In this document: in pieces, positions 1-6,368 of the stretch | Layout of the letters: each line of letters opens with the position of its first letter | How positions within the stretch are numbered: position 1 is the first letter of the stretch | From: Bacteroidota bacterium | GTDB taxonomy: Bacteria > Bacteroidota > Bacteroidia > Flavobacteriales > Flavobacteriaceae | Direction of reading: 5' to 3' | DNA: 6,417 bases | Assembly (NCBI GenBank): GCA_018656255.1 | Contig: JABHYI010000121.1 | Span: 1 to 6,417 of the forward strand | Translations under genes and position numbers: made by a program | The notes under the pieces: model-generated | What the model was told of the DNA's origin: nothing | The model's input: only the letters and a program-made list of their open reading frames with translations | Databases searched by the model: none

Positions 1-48
1 ACTCTTGTAATTACAAGGATTAGCATGTTAACCTCTACAAATGATCAC

Positions 49-81
49 AAAAAAAGTCTCGAATATATCGAGACTTTTTTT
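49..81. terminator. Bidirectional intrinsic terminator downstream of the DOMON gene
   Basis: A perfect 14-bp stem is formed by 49-62 and 68-81 around the loop ATATA (63-67). The stem core is GTCTCGA/TCGAGAC, flanked by seven A's on the left and seven T's on the right, so either strand would produce a hairpin followed by a U-tract. It begins 20 bases past the stop codon of the minus-strand DOMON gene, which it should terminate. It could equally serve a plus-strand gene ending near the left edge of the window. Confidence 0.88.
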
Positions 82-101
82 AAGTTATAAATATGTGTAA
101 A

Positions 102-845
102 CTACTCTTTAATAAAGCGAGTTGTTAGAACGCCGCTTGATGCAGTAACTTTAACAACATATATTCCTTTTGCTAAGTTACTAACATCTAATACGCTACT
201 TTTATGATCTATAGCTTGGCTTAAAACCAAGGCGCCTAGGGCAGAGTATATATCGATAGTTGTGTTGTCTAACATAACGTTTTGAAGACTCACACTTAAA
301 ACGTCATTTGCTGGCACAGGAAATAAAGAAATTGCTTGAGTTTCCATACCATTTATTCCTAGAGAAAATGCTACCGTAGTTGACCCTCTGTTACTAGATC
401 CATGGTTTTGAAAATTTCCTGTCACCCCATTAGCCCATACGATATCTAGAGAATCTGCATTTGGGTCAAAGGTAAAATCTGTGCTATCACTACCAGAGAG
501 GTCTCTGGAAGCCACAACAGTTCTAACACCGCCTGACACGTCATTTGATAGTAGTGTCCAATCTTGAGTGTCTAACTGAGGGGATTGTCCAATACCCAAA
601 AATGCTCTGTCATTAAATCCGGTACTGTCAAAACTTACAACATCACCACCAGCGGTCATAGAAGAGACTCCAAAGCCAAGGCCCATCCATCTATTTTCAT
701 CTCCAATCATTGTAATTAATACATCTGTATCACTAACTTCAAGACTAACAGAGTAAGAACCAGAAAGAGAAATGTTTCCAGTTGTAATTTGTGCTTGAGC
801 AAGACAAGTAAGTAGTAATGCTGCTAATAAAGTAATTTTTTTCAT
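102..845 (-). CDS. Secreted DOMON-domain protein with T9SS type A C-terminal sorting domain, possible b-haem binder
   Basis: A 247-residue exported protein of unknown exact function. Residues 1-18 form a Sec signal peptide: MKK, a Leu/Ala-rich core, and a probable cut after AQA. Residues about 20-162 read as a DOMON (DoH) beta-sandwich: the NRWMGLGFG strand at 51-59, then a GGDVV segment, a late DIVWANG strand, and a closing RGSTTVAF strand at 153-160. DOMON domains bind haem or sugars. Met63 (in SSMTAGGD) and His148 (in NFQNHGSSNRG) sit where cytochrome-type DOMON domains carry their Met and His axial haem ligands; haem binding is inferred, not shown. Residues about 172-247 are a T9SS type A sorting domain (FPVPANDVLSV, IYSALGALV, LAKGIYVVKV, final TTRFIKE), normally removed as the protein is delivered to the cell surface or medium. 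The ATG overlaps the TGA of the upstream ankyrin gene (ATGA), so translation is probably coupled. Confidence 0.88.
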   Translation of the reverse strand: MKKITLLAALLLTCLAQAQITTGNISLSGSYSVSLEVSDTDVLITMIGDENRWMGLGFGVSSMTAGGDVVSFDSTGFNDRAFLGIGQSPQLDTQDWTLLSNDVSGGVRTVVASRDLSGSDSTDFTFDPNADSLDIVWANGVTGNFQNHGSSNRGSTTVAFSLGINGMETQAISLFPVPANDVLSVSLQNVMLDNTTIDIYSALGALVLSQAIDHKSSVLDVSNLAKGIYVVKVTASSGVLTTRFIKE

Positions 846-1357
846 TTGTATGTGTTTAAAAGTTTAATAATAGTTTCATTTTGTTTTAAAATAGCATAGT
901 CAAGGGCTTTGTTTCCTCTAAAATCTTTTGCATTTACATCTGCTCCATATTTTAAAAGATATTTGGCTATATCATTGTGGTTAAACAAGGCAGACATTTG
1001 AAGCGCAGTGGCTTTGTTCTCATCCGGGATATTAGGATCTGCACCTTGTTGTAACAAAAGCAATACTGACTGTTTATGCCCCTTAAAAACAGCTGCCATA
1101 AGAGCTGTCCCGTATGGGCTTATAGCATTAATAGCTGCTTTATTTTTTAAAAGATACAAAATAATATCTGTCTTGTTATAATATGCTGCAAGCATTAGTG
1201 GAGAATAACCATTCTCATTTTGAAGATTAAACACTTCTTGATCCTCAATATCTAGTGCCTGTATAGCTTGCAAGTCTCCATTTTTAGCAAAATCATGGAT
1301 AGATTGCGAAAACCCGCTAGCGCAGCAAAAAAGTAAAAGGAATATATATTTTAGCAT
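842..1357 (-). CDS. Exported ankyrin-repeat protein
   Basis: A 171-residue protein with a signal peptide (MLKYIFLLLF, then CCASGFSQS; cut likely near residue 17) and at least three ankyrin repeats. The repeats lie at about 49-78 (GYSPLMLAAYYNK), 82-111 (GTALMAAVFKGH, QQGADPN) and 114-144 (ATALQMSALFNH, KYGADVNAK). A fourth, incomplete repeat runs from 147 to the end. Ankyrin repeats are protein-binding scaffolds, so this is probably a periplasmic partner or chaperone rather than an enzyme. The ATG at 1357 was chosen because it puts the signal peptide at the N-terminus. An upstream GTG at 1408 in the same frame would add 17 residues (MLTEDILQLF...) ahead of it and would read through a hairpin. 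The last codons overlap the start of the DOMON gene by 4 bases, so the two form one transcription unit with this gene first. In Pseudomonas, a periplasmic ankyrin protein encoded next to catalase supports that haem enzyme; a similar role here is only an analogy. Confidence 0.85.
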   Translation of the reverse strand: MLKYIFLLLFCCASGFSQSIHDFAKNGDLQAIQALDIEDQEVFNLQNENGYSPLMLAAYYNKTDIILYLLKNKAAINAISPYGTALMAAVFKGHKQSVLLLLQQGADPNIPDENKATALQMSALFNHNDIAKYLLKYGADVNAKDFRGNKALDYAILKQNETIIKLLNTYK

Positions 1358-1367
1358 ATCAATAAAA

Positions 1368-1375
1368 CAAATATA
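1368..1375 (-). promoter_or_regulatory. Possible -7 element (TATATTTG) of the ankyrin-DOMON unit
   Basis: On the minus strand TATATTTG fits the Bacteroidota -7 consensus TAnnTTTG and lies 10 bases before the ATG at 1357. No TTG is found at the usual 17-23 base spacing upstream, and the implied 5' leader would be under 10 bases. In such AT-rich DNA it may be a chance match. Confidence 0.3.
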
Positions 1376-1378
1376 TGT

Positions 1379-1401
1379 AAAAAGCTGAAGTATATCTTCA
1401 G
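1379..1401 (-). terminator. Weak terminator-like hairpin ahead of the ankyrin gene
   Basis: On the minus strand CTGAAG (1401-1396) pairs with CTTCAG (1390-1385) around the 5-base loop ATATA. After one C come five T's (1383-1379). The stem is only 6 bp, so termination would be inefficient. It could be a second stop for read-through from carB, an attenuator for the ankyrin-DOMON unit if transcription starts upstream of it, or chance. Confidence 0.3.
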
Positions 1402-1454
1402 TGAGCACAACTCATAAAGTAAGTATCATCATTTACACCCATATACGTGAAACT

Positions 1455-1496
1455 AAAAAAGCCTATACAAACATTAAACAGTTTGTATAGGCTTTT
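1455..1496 (-). terminator. Intrinsic terminator of carB
   Basis: A 16-bp perfect stem (1457-1472 with 1481-1496) encloses an 8-base loop; its core is GCCTATACAAAC/GTTTGTATAGGC. Read on the minus strand, the hairpin runs into six T's (complement of A's 1460-1455). It starts 19 bases past the carB stop codon. In the plus direction the U-tract is interrupted, so it mainly serves carB. Confidence 0.9.
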
Positions 1497-1515
1497 ACTT
1501 TTTGAAAGTAACTGA

Positions 1516-4368
1516 TTACTTACTTAAATACATTTTCCTTCTAGAATACAAATCATAAAACTGATCATCTTCTAAATCATCAATAAACAAGATACTCTCT
1601 CCAGTACTTTTCATCTCTGGTCCTAGTTGTTTGTTTACATTCGGAAATTTATTAAAACTAAATACTGGCTGCTTAATAGCATACCCATTTAGTGAGGGTT
1701 TAAAATCAAAATCTTTTACCTTGCTGTGTCCTAGCATTACTTTGGTTGCATAATTAACATAAGGTTCTCCGTAGGCTTTAGCTATAAAAGGAACGGTCCT
1801 AGAGGCTCTTGGATTGGCCTCAATGATGTACACCACATCATCTTTAACTGCAAATTGTATGTTTATTAATCCTACGGTATTGAGCGCTTTGGCAATTTTT
1901 ACCGTGTGATCTTTAATTTGTTGCATGACATCTTTACTCAAATCAAAAGGCGGTAGTGTTGCATTAGAATCCCCGGAGTGGATACCACAAGGCTCTATAT
2001 GCTCCATCATACCAATAATATACACATCTTCGCCATCACAAATTGCATCTGCCTCTGCCTCTATTGCTCCGTCTAGGTAATGATCTAAAAGGAGTTTGTT
2101 GTTTGGTATCTTACGAAGTAAATCTACTACGTGTTCTTCTAATTCTTGTTTATTGATAACAATTTTCATACCCTGACCTCCTAGTACGTATGAAGGTCTA
2201 ATTAAAAGTGGAAAATCTAGTTGATCTGCAAGGGCTAGGGCTTCATCTGTGGTTTCTGCTACACCAAACTCTGGGTAAGGAATTTCCAAATCTTTTAATA
2301 TAGTTGAGAAACTCCCTCTGTCTTCTGCCAAATCTAGTGCTTGGAAGCTTGTTCCAAGAATTTTAACGCCGTAACGCTCCAGCTTTTCTGCCAATTTTAA
2401 GGCAGTTTGCCCTCCTAGTTGTACAATAACACCTTCTGGTTTTTCATGACGAATAATATCATAAATATGCTCCCAGAAAACTGGTTCAAAGTATAATTTA
2501 TCTGCCACATCAAAATCTGTAGAAACAGTTTCTGGATTACAGTTAATCATGATGGTTTCATAGCCTATTTCAGAGGCAGCTAATATTCCGTGAACACAAC
2601 AGTAATCAAACTCAATACCTTGCCCAATTCTATTTGGGCCAGAACCTAGGACTATAATTTTCTTTTTTTCTGTAACAATACTATCGTTTTCTACATAGGT
2701 GCTTCCATCAGGGAGTTCTATGCTATTCTCGAAAGTAGAGTAATAATAGGGTGTCTGTGCTTTAAACTCTGCAGCGCAGGTGTCCACGAGTTTATACACA
2801 CGCTGTATATTTAGTTCTTCACGCTTATTGTATACTTGGCTCTCTAGGCATTTAAGCATATGAGCTATTTGCCTGTCTCCATACCCTTTTTGTTTTGCTT
2901 CCAATAAAAGCTCTCTTGGCAGAGTATCTAGCGTGAAGCTAGAAATTTCTTTTTCTAATAGATACAGCTCTTCATACTGCTTTAAAAACCACATGTCTAT
3001 TTTTGTAATTTCATGTATGCGGCTCAGAGGTATTCCCATCTGAATGGCATCATAAATAACAAAAACACGATCCCAACTTGCATTTTTTAATTTATCTAGG
3101 ATTTGTTCATAGTTGGTATAGCTTTTTCCATCTGCACCCAAGCCATTTCGCTTAATCTCTAGAGACTGTGTTGCCTTGTGCAAGGCCTCCTGGAAACTAC
3201 GGCCAATACCCATTACTTCTCCTACAGATTTCATTTGCAGGCCAAGAGTTCTATCACTTCCTTCAAATTTATCGAAGTTCCAACGTGGTATTTTTACTAT
3301 TACATAATCTAGCGTCGGCTCAAAAAGTGCAGAAGTAGATTTTGTGATTTGATTATCCAACTCATCAAGATGGTAACCAATGGCTAGCTTTGATGCGATT
3401 TTGGCAATAGGATATCCTGTTGCCTTAGAGGCCAAAGCAGAAGATCTAGAGACACGAGGATTAATTTCTATGGCAATTATTTCTTCTTTATCATCTGGGC
3501 TTACGGCAAACTGCACATTACATCCACCTGCAAAATCACCAATACTGCGCATCATGTGTATAGCCATATCACGCATGCGTTGATAAGTTTTATCACTCAA
3601 AGTCATTGCTGGTGCAACGGTAATAGAATCTCCGGTGTGAATCCCCATAGGGTCCATATTTTCTATAGCACAAATAATAACTACGTTGTCATTTCTGTCA
3701 CGTAGTAATTCTAGCTCATATTCCTTCCAGCCCATCATGGCTTTGTCTATCATTACCTCGTGTATTGGAGAAACCTCCAAACCATGGCGTAATAAATCAT
3801 CAAAATCTTCCTCTTTGTAAACAATAGAAGCTCCAGCTCCACCCAAAGTATATGAGGCTCTAATAACAAGTGGAAATCCATACTCTTGTGCAATTTCCTT
3901 ACCCTGTAGGTAAGATGTTGCAGTTGCTTGAGGTGCCATACCAACCCCAATTTCATCCATTAAAATTCTAAATTTCTCTCTATCTTCTGTGATATTGATA
4001 GCGTCAATATCTACACCAATAATCTCTACACCATGATCCTTCCAAATACCTTTTTCGTCTGCCTCTATCGCCAAGTTTAAAGCTGTTTGACCACCCATAG
4101 TAGGAAGTACAGCATCAATTTGTGGATGCTCTTTTAAAATCTGAAGGATAGATTTTGTATTAAGTGGCAACAAGTACACATGATCTGCCATGGTAGGATC
4201 TGTCATGATAGTTGCAGGATTTGAGTTTATTAAAATGGTTTCAATTCCATCCTCTCTCAGAGATCTAAGGGCTTGAGATCCAGAGTAATCAAACTCACAG
4301 GCTTGTCCAATAACTATTGGGCCAGATCCAATGATTAAAATAGATTTAAGTGCGTTGTTTTTTGGCAT
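1516..4368 (-). CDS. carB: Carbamoyl-phosphate synthase large subunit, short form without the MGS-like allosteric domain
   Basis: This 950-residue subunit makes carbamoyl phosphate from bicarbonate, two ATP and ammonia supplied by the glutaminase subunit CarA (not in this window). The product feeds pyrimidine and arginine synthesis in the cytoplasm. It has the duplicated architecture of the family. The N half (about 1-400) has the ATP-grasp glycine loop FPLVIRASYTLGGAGA at 165-180 and the metal/ATP motif IEINPRVS at 300-307. A linking oligomerisation region spans about 400-560. The C half (about 565-930) has FPLLIRPSYVLGGQGM at 719-734 and IIEANPRASR at 848-857. Residues matching E. coli R129, R169, E299, N301 and R303 are R130, R170, E301, N303 and R305. 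E. coli CarB has 1073 residues; this one ends about 30 residues after GPEMKSTGE (916-924), so the UMP/ornithine-sensing domain is missing. The ATG at 4368 is preferred over an in-frame TTG at 4407, whose 13 extra codons would run through the likely promoter. It is flanked by terminators on both sides, so it is probably monocistronic. Confidence 0.97.
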   Translation of the reverse strand: MPKNNALKSILIIGSGPIVIGQACEFDYSGSQALRSLREDGIETILINSNPATIMTDPTMADHVYLLPLNTKSILQILKEHPQIDAVLPTMGGQTALNLAIEADEKGIWKDHGVEIIGVDIDAINITEDREKFRILMDEIGVGMAPQATATSYLQGKEIAQEYGFPLVIRASYTLGGAGASIVYKEEDFDDLLRHGLEVSPIHEVMIDKAMMGWKEYELELLRDRNDNVVIICAIENMDPMGIHTGDSITVAPAMTLSDKTYQRMRDMAIHMMRSIGDFAGGCNVQFAVSPDDKEEIIAIEINPRVSRSSALASKATGYPIAKIASKLAIGYHLDELDNQITKSTSALFEPTLDYVIVKIPRWNFDKFEGSDRTLGLQMKSVGEVMGIGRSFQEALHKATQSLEIKRNGLGADGKSYTNYEQILDKLKNASWDRVFVIYDAIQMGIPLSRIHEITKIDMWFLKQYEELYLLEKEISSFTLDTLPRELLLEAKQKGYGDRQIAHMLKCLESQVYNKREELNIQRVYKLVDTCAAEFKAQTPYYYSTFENSIELPDGSTYVENDSIVTEKKKIIVLGSGPNRIGQGIEFDYCCVHGILAASEIGYETIMINCNPETVSTDFDVADKLYFEPVFWEHIYDIIRHEKPEGVIVQLGGQTALKLAEKLERYGVKILGTSFQALDLAEDRGSFSTILKDLEIPYPEFGVAETTDEALALADQLDFPLLIRPSYVLGGQGMKIVINKQELEEHVVDLLRKIPNNKLLLDHYLDGAIEAEADAICDGEDVYIIGMMEHIEPCGIHSGDSNATLPPFDLSKDVMQQIKDHTVKIAKALNTVGLINIQFAVKDDVVYIIEANPRASRTVPFIAKAYGEPYVNYATKVMLGHSKVKDFDFKPSLNGYAIKQPVFSFNKFPNVNKQLGPEMKSTGESILFIDDLEDDQFYDLYSRRKMYLSK

Positions 4369-4391
4369 GGTAACAAAATTTTTTACTGTTT

Positions 4392-4399
4392 CAAAATTA
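4392..4399 (-). promoter_or_regulatory. Probable -7 promoter element of carB (TAATTTTG)
   Basis: TAATTTTG on the minus strand matches TAnnTTTG fully and lies 23 bases before the carB ATG at 4368. It falls just after the rpmH terminator, where a separate carB promoter would be expected. The implied leader is about 15-20 bases. No TTG occurs at the usual -33 spacing; that stretch is the T-tract of the terminator. The element is supported by position more than by a full promoter match. Confidence 0.5.
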
Positions 4400-4415
4400 C
4401 GATTCAATGGGGTAT

Positions 4416-4451
4416 AAAAAAAAGGTGTTGCTTATAAAAACAACACCTTTT
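4416..4451 (-). terminator. Intrinsic terminator of rpmH
   Basis: An 11-bp stem (4420-4430 with 4441-4451, core AAAGGTGTTG/CAACACCTTT) encloses a 10-base A/T-rich loop. On the minus strand it is followed by an eight-base T-tract (complement of A's 4423-4416). It starts 19 bases after the rpmH stop codon and separates rpmH from carB. Confidence 0.88.
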
Positions 4452-4470
4452 ATTTATTACTTATCAACAT

Positions 4471-4632
4471 TTATTTTTTGTGACGAGTTTCTGAAGAAAC
4501 AGAAATTTTCTTTCTTCCTTTTGCTCTACGAGAAGCTAATACTTTTCTACCGCTTACAGATGCCATACGCTCTCTAAAACCGTGCTTGTTTCTTCTCTTT
4601 CTTTTTGATGGCTGAAATGTTCTTTTACTCAT
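4471..4632 (-). CDS. rpmH: 50S ribosomal protein L34
   Basis: A 53-residue, highly basic protein beginning [20 protein letters not shown] and ending SSETRHKK. The family signature is complete: the TFQPSKRKR start, the NKHGFRERM core and [16 protein letters not shown]34 is a late-assembling protein of the large ribosomal subunit that packs against 23S rRNA. The slightly longer tail ([13 protein letters not shown]), compared with about 46 residues in E. coli, resembles what I recall of Bacteroidota L34. In many bacteria rpmH sits next to rnpA and dnaA; here neither is present, and the gene has its own promoter and terminator. No Shine-Dalgarno sequence precedes the ATG, which follows an A/T-rich leader. 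Confidence 0.97.
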   Translation of the reverse strand: MSKRTFQPSKRKRRNKHGFRERMASVSGRKVLASRRAKGRKKISVSSETRHKK

Positions 4633-4717
4633 GGTATATTATATTAATCGTCTTGAAATCCTTATTAATTAATGCTCTGCATTGTCTACACAACAATATA
4701 TACTGTGTATGCGGCTG

Positions 4718-4747
4718 CAAAGATACAATCTTTTTTTAAACGTCAAA
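4718..4747 (-). promoter_or_regulatory. Bacteroidota-type promoter of rpmH
   Basis: On the minus strand TTTG (4747-4744), 18 bases of spacer and TATCTTTG (4725-4718) fit the Bacteroidota -33/-7 consensus (TTTG or TTG, 17-23 bases, TAnnTTTG) without mismatch. Transcription should start near 4712-4714, giving a leader of about 80 bases before the rpmH ATG at 4632. This is the best promoter match in the window, as expected for a ribosomal protein gene. Confidence 0.8.
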
Positions 4748-4781
4748 CATCAAAATGTGAAATATTTTTAATTGTTTTCAT

Positions 4782-4789
4782 TACCTTTG
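4782..4789 (+). promoter_or_regulatory. Probable -7 promoter element (TACCTTTG) of the TPR membrane-protein gene
   Basis: TACCTTTG matches TAnnTTTG and lies 22 bases before the ATG at 4812, implying a leader of about 15-18 bases. The only upstream TTG (4772-4774) is 7 bases away, too close to be a -33 element, so the match is one-sided. Together with the rpmH promoter it makes the 179-bp region 4633-4811 a divergent promoter region. Confidence 0.5.
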
Positions 4790-4811
4790 TTGACCTTAAA
4801 ATAAAGGCGAT

Positions 4812-5381
4812 ATGTTCCATAAAAATTTAAAACTAATTATTACAGCACTTCTCGTAGGGACTGCTGTTTGGCAATTTATAGAATCTTACATAGGTAACGG
4901 AATTATGTTTATACTTCTGGCATCTATATTTGTATTCTTGTATTTCAAAAATGAAATCATTCTTTTATCCTTCCTAAGATTACGCAAACAAGATTTTCCT
5001 GGCGCTAAAAAATGGCTTGATAAAATCAAAAATCCAGAAGCATCATTAGTTACTAAGCAACAAGGGTATTATAATTACCTGAACGGACTCATGGTTTCAC
5101 AAACCAACATGAATGAAGCAGAAAAATATTTTAAAAAAGCTGTAGCACTTGGCTTATCGATGGATACAGATATGGCGATGACCAAATTAAACCTAGCCGG
5201 TATTGCCATGTCTAAAAATAGAAAACGTGAAGCCGAAATACTTCTTTCTGAAGCAAAAAAGTTGGACAAACAAAACATGATGGAAGATCAAATAAAAATG
5301 ATGAAAGACCAAATGAAACGCTCTGGACAACCAAAGCAACAATTTGGAGGCGGAAGATCTGGTCGTGGAGGGAGACGTTAA
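4812..5381 (+). CDS. Small two-helix membrane protein with TPR-like repeats and Arg/Gly-rich tail
   Basis: A 189-residue protein I cannot assign to a named function. Two hydrophobic segments at about 7-25 (LIITALLVGTAVWQFIESYI region) and 30-46 (GIMFILLASIFVFLYF) form a probable membrane hairpin with both ends on the same side, probably cytoplasmic. Residues about 48-155 are helical and TPR-like. A half repeat (FLRLRKQDFPGAKKWLDKI) is followed by units at about 84-117 (GYYNYLNGLMVSQTNMNEAEKYFKKAV, only key parts conserved) and 122-155 (LNLAGIAMSKNRKREAEILL). TPRs bind other proteins. Residues 156-168 are Met/Lys-rich, and the protein ends GGGRSGRGGRR, an RGG-like basic tail. The start is supported by AAAGG at 4803-4807 and a -7 element upstream. 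It is the only plus-strand gene, divergent from rpmH and convergent with the transglycosylase gene. No terminator hairpin is visible in the 36-base gap at its 3' end. Confidence 0.85.
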   Translation: MFHKNLKLIITALLVGTAVWQFIESYIGNGIMFILLASIFVFLYFKNEIILLSFLRLRKQDFPGAKKWLDKIKNPEASLVTKQQGYYNYLNGLMVSQTNMNEAEKYFKKAVALGLSMDTDMAMTKLNLAGIAMSKNRKREAEILLSEAKKLDKQNMMEDQIKMMKDQMKRSGQPKQQFGGGRSGRGGRR

Positions 5382-5417
5382 GTCCTCTTCAAAAATTAAA
5401 TATAAACATCTAAAGCA

Positions 5418-6365
5418 CTAATCTAAAACATAATACCCAGGTATTGGAATCTTTATGCTGTATGCTTTTCCAGATGCATTTTTTAAATAGGTATCACGCA
5501 GCCAAGGGTTGTGTATCTTTAAAATCTTATAATTAATACCCTGCTGTTTTGCGAATTTTGCAAAATCTTCAATTGGAGTTTCTATAATAATTGTCTTTGT
5601 GGGTATGGCCTGGTAGAGGTCTTGCTGGTCTACATAAAAACCATATTTCTCTGGATTACTTAGTATTTCTTTAAAGGCTAAAATTCTAAAAACATACCTG
5701 CCCGTTTCACTATTTAACAACAAACTATAATAATCAGTAGCATCTTGACGCTTCATTTGCTTAGTGATCCCGGCATTACCAGCATTGTATGCTGCAGCAG
5801 CGGTTGTCCAGCTACCAAACAACTCTTTAGAGTTAATTAGATACTGGGCCGCAACTTTAGTGGCTAATTCTAAGTTATAACGCTCATCTACGTAATTATT
5901 AATCTCTAGGCCATACTCTTTTCCAGTTGCTTTCATGAATTGCCAAAAGCCAGAGGCTCCCGCATGAGAGGTAACATTATCTAAACCACTCTCTGCTACT
6001 GCCAAATATTTAAAATCATCAGGAAGGTTGTATTTCTTTAAAAGAGGCTCTATCTCTGAGAAAAACCGATTGGCCTTTTTTATCATTAATAGCATATTAG
6101 AATGCCAATAGGTATTTACATGAATCTCTCTATCTAGACGCTCTCTTACATCGGTATCTTGCAGAGGAACACGCTCTCCTGCAAAGGTCATAACATCTGG
6201 GATATCAAGAGCCTCTACACGCAAGGTTTGTGAACTTTGCTGCTCAGCTGAAGTAGCGATTTCTGTAGTTTGGCTAGCAACTTCAGGAGATTGAATAGCC
6301 TGAATAAAAAGCCCACAAATAACTACCGCGAAAGCGGCTAAACCAATTTTTGAAAGTAAATGCAT
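5418..6365 (-). CDS. Membrane-anchored or periplasmic lytic transglycosylase (SLT/GH23, MltD-like)
   Basis: A 315-residue enzyme predicted to cleave the MurNAc-GlcNAc bond of peptidoglycan, forming 1,6-anhydro-MurNAc ends during wall growth or remodelling. Residues 7-25 are a hydrophobic signal or anchor segment. There is no convincing lipobox, unlike the lipoprotein MltD of E. coli. A Ser/Thr/Gln-rich linker follows to about residue 48. The SLT domain (about 105-235) has all family motifs: LAVAESGLDN with catalytic Glu125, GASGFWQFM at 136-144, ERYNLELA at 161-168 and AYNAGNAGI at 192-200. The C-terminal 60 residues (about 259-310: EDFAKFAKQQGINYKILKIHNPWLR, with a final YSIKIPIPG) resemble a diverged LysM-like module for glycan binding. 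The length is well below the roughly 450 residues of E. coli MltD, which carries clear LysM repeats. The ATG lies 4 bases from a long inverted repeat. The stop codon is 36 bases from the converging TPR gene. Confidence 0.93.
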   Translation of the reverse strand: MHLLSKIGLAAFAVVICGLFIQAIQSPEVASQTTEIATSAEQQSSQTLRVEALDIPDVMTFAGERVPLQDTDVRERLDREIHVNTYWHSNMLLMIKKANRFFSEIEPLLKKYNLPDDFKYLAVAESGLDNVTSHAGASGFWQFMKATGKEYGLEINNYVDERYNLELATKVAAQYLINSKELFGSWTTAAAAYNAGNAGITKQMKRQDATDYYSLLLNSETGRYVFRILAFKEILSNPEKYGFYVDQQDLYQAIPTKTIIIETPIEDFAKFAKQQGINYKILKIHNPWLRDTYLKNASGKAYSIKIPIPGYYVLD

Positions 6366-6368
6366 GTC

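Noticed and set aside
4..17. Perfect 14-bp palindrome CTTGTAATTACAAG near the left edge.
   Set aside because: It has no loop, no second copy in the window and no known gene beside it. It may be part of a gene tail, and it is not strong enough to call an operator.
1..48. Possible 3' end of a plus-strand gene: one frame reads SCNYKD and stops at 21-23, and another stays open to a TAA at 88-90.
   Set aside because: The stretch is too short to recognise any family. The second frame would run through the terminator. The 49-81 terminator is compatible with a converging gene outside the window, but nothing here shows one.
3380..3583. Open frame of 67 codons on the plus strand inside carB.
   Set aside because: It is an antisense shadow of a conserved CarB region, and its translation has no recognisable features.
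3753..3956. Open frame of 67 codons on the minus strand in another frame of carB.
   Set aside because: It is an out-of-frame shadow of the CarB reading frame across the first ATP-grasp loop.
4681..4697. Small hairpin (ATTGT/ACAAT, 7-base loop) in the rpmH leader, considered as an autoregulatory L34-binding structure.
   Set aside because: A 5-bp A/T-rich stem is expected by chance in this leader and resembles no known ribosomal-protein leader motif.
5075..5278. Open frame of 67 codons on the minus strand opposite the TPR membrane-protein gene.
   Set aside because: It is antisense to a convincing gene with membrane helices and TPR-like repeats, and has no promoter or family resemblance.
5382..5417. 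Search for a shared terminator between the convergent TPR and transglycosylase genes.
   Set aside because: No stem longer than a few base pairs with a T-tract is present in the gap. Termination must be factor-dependent or lie inside the opposing gene.
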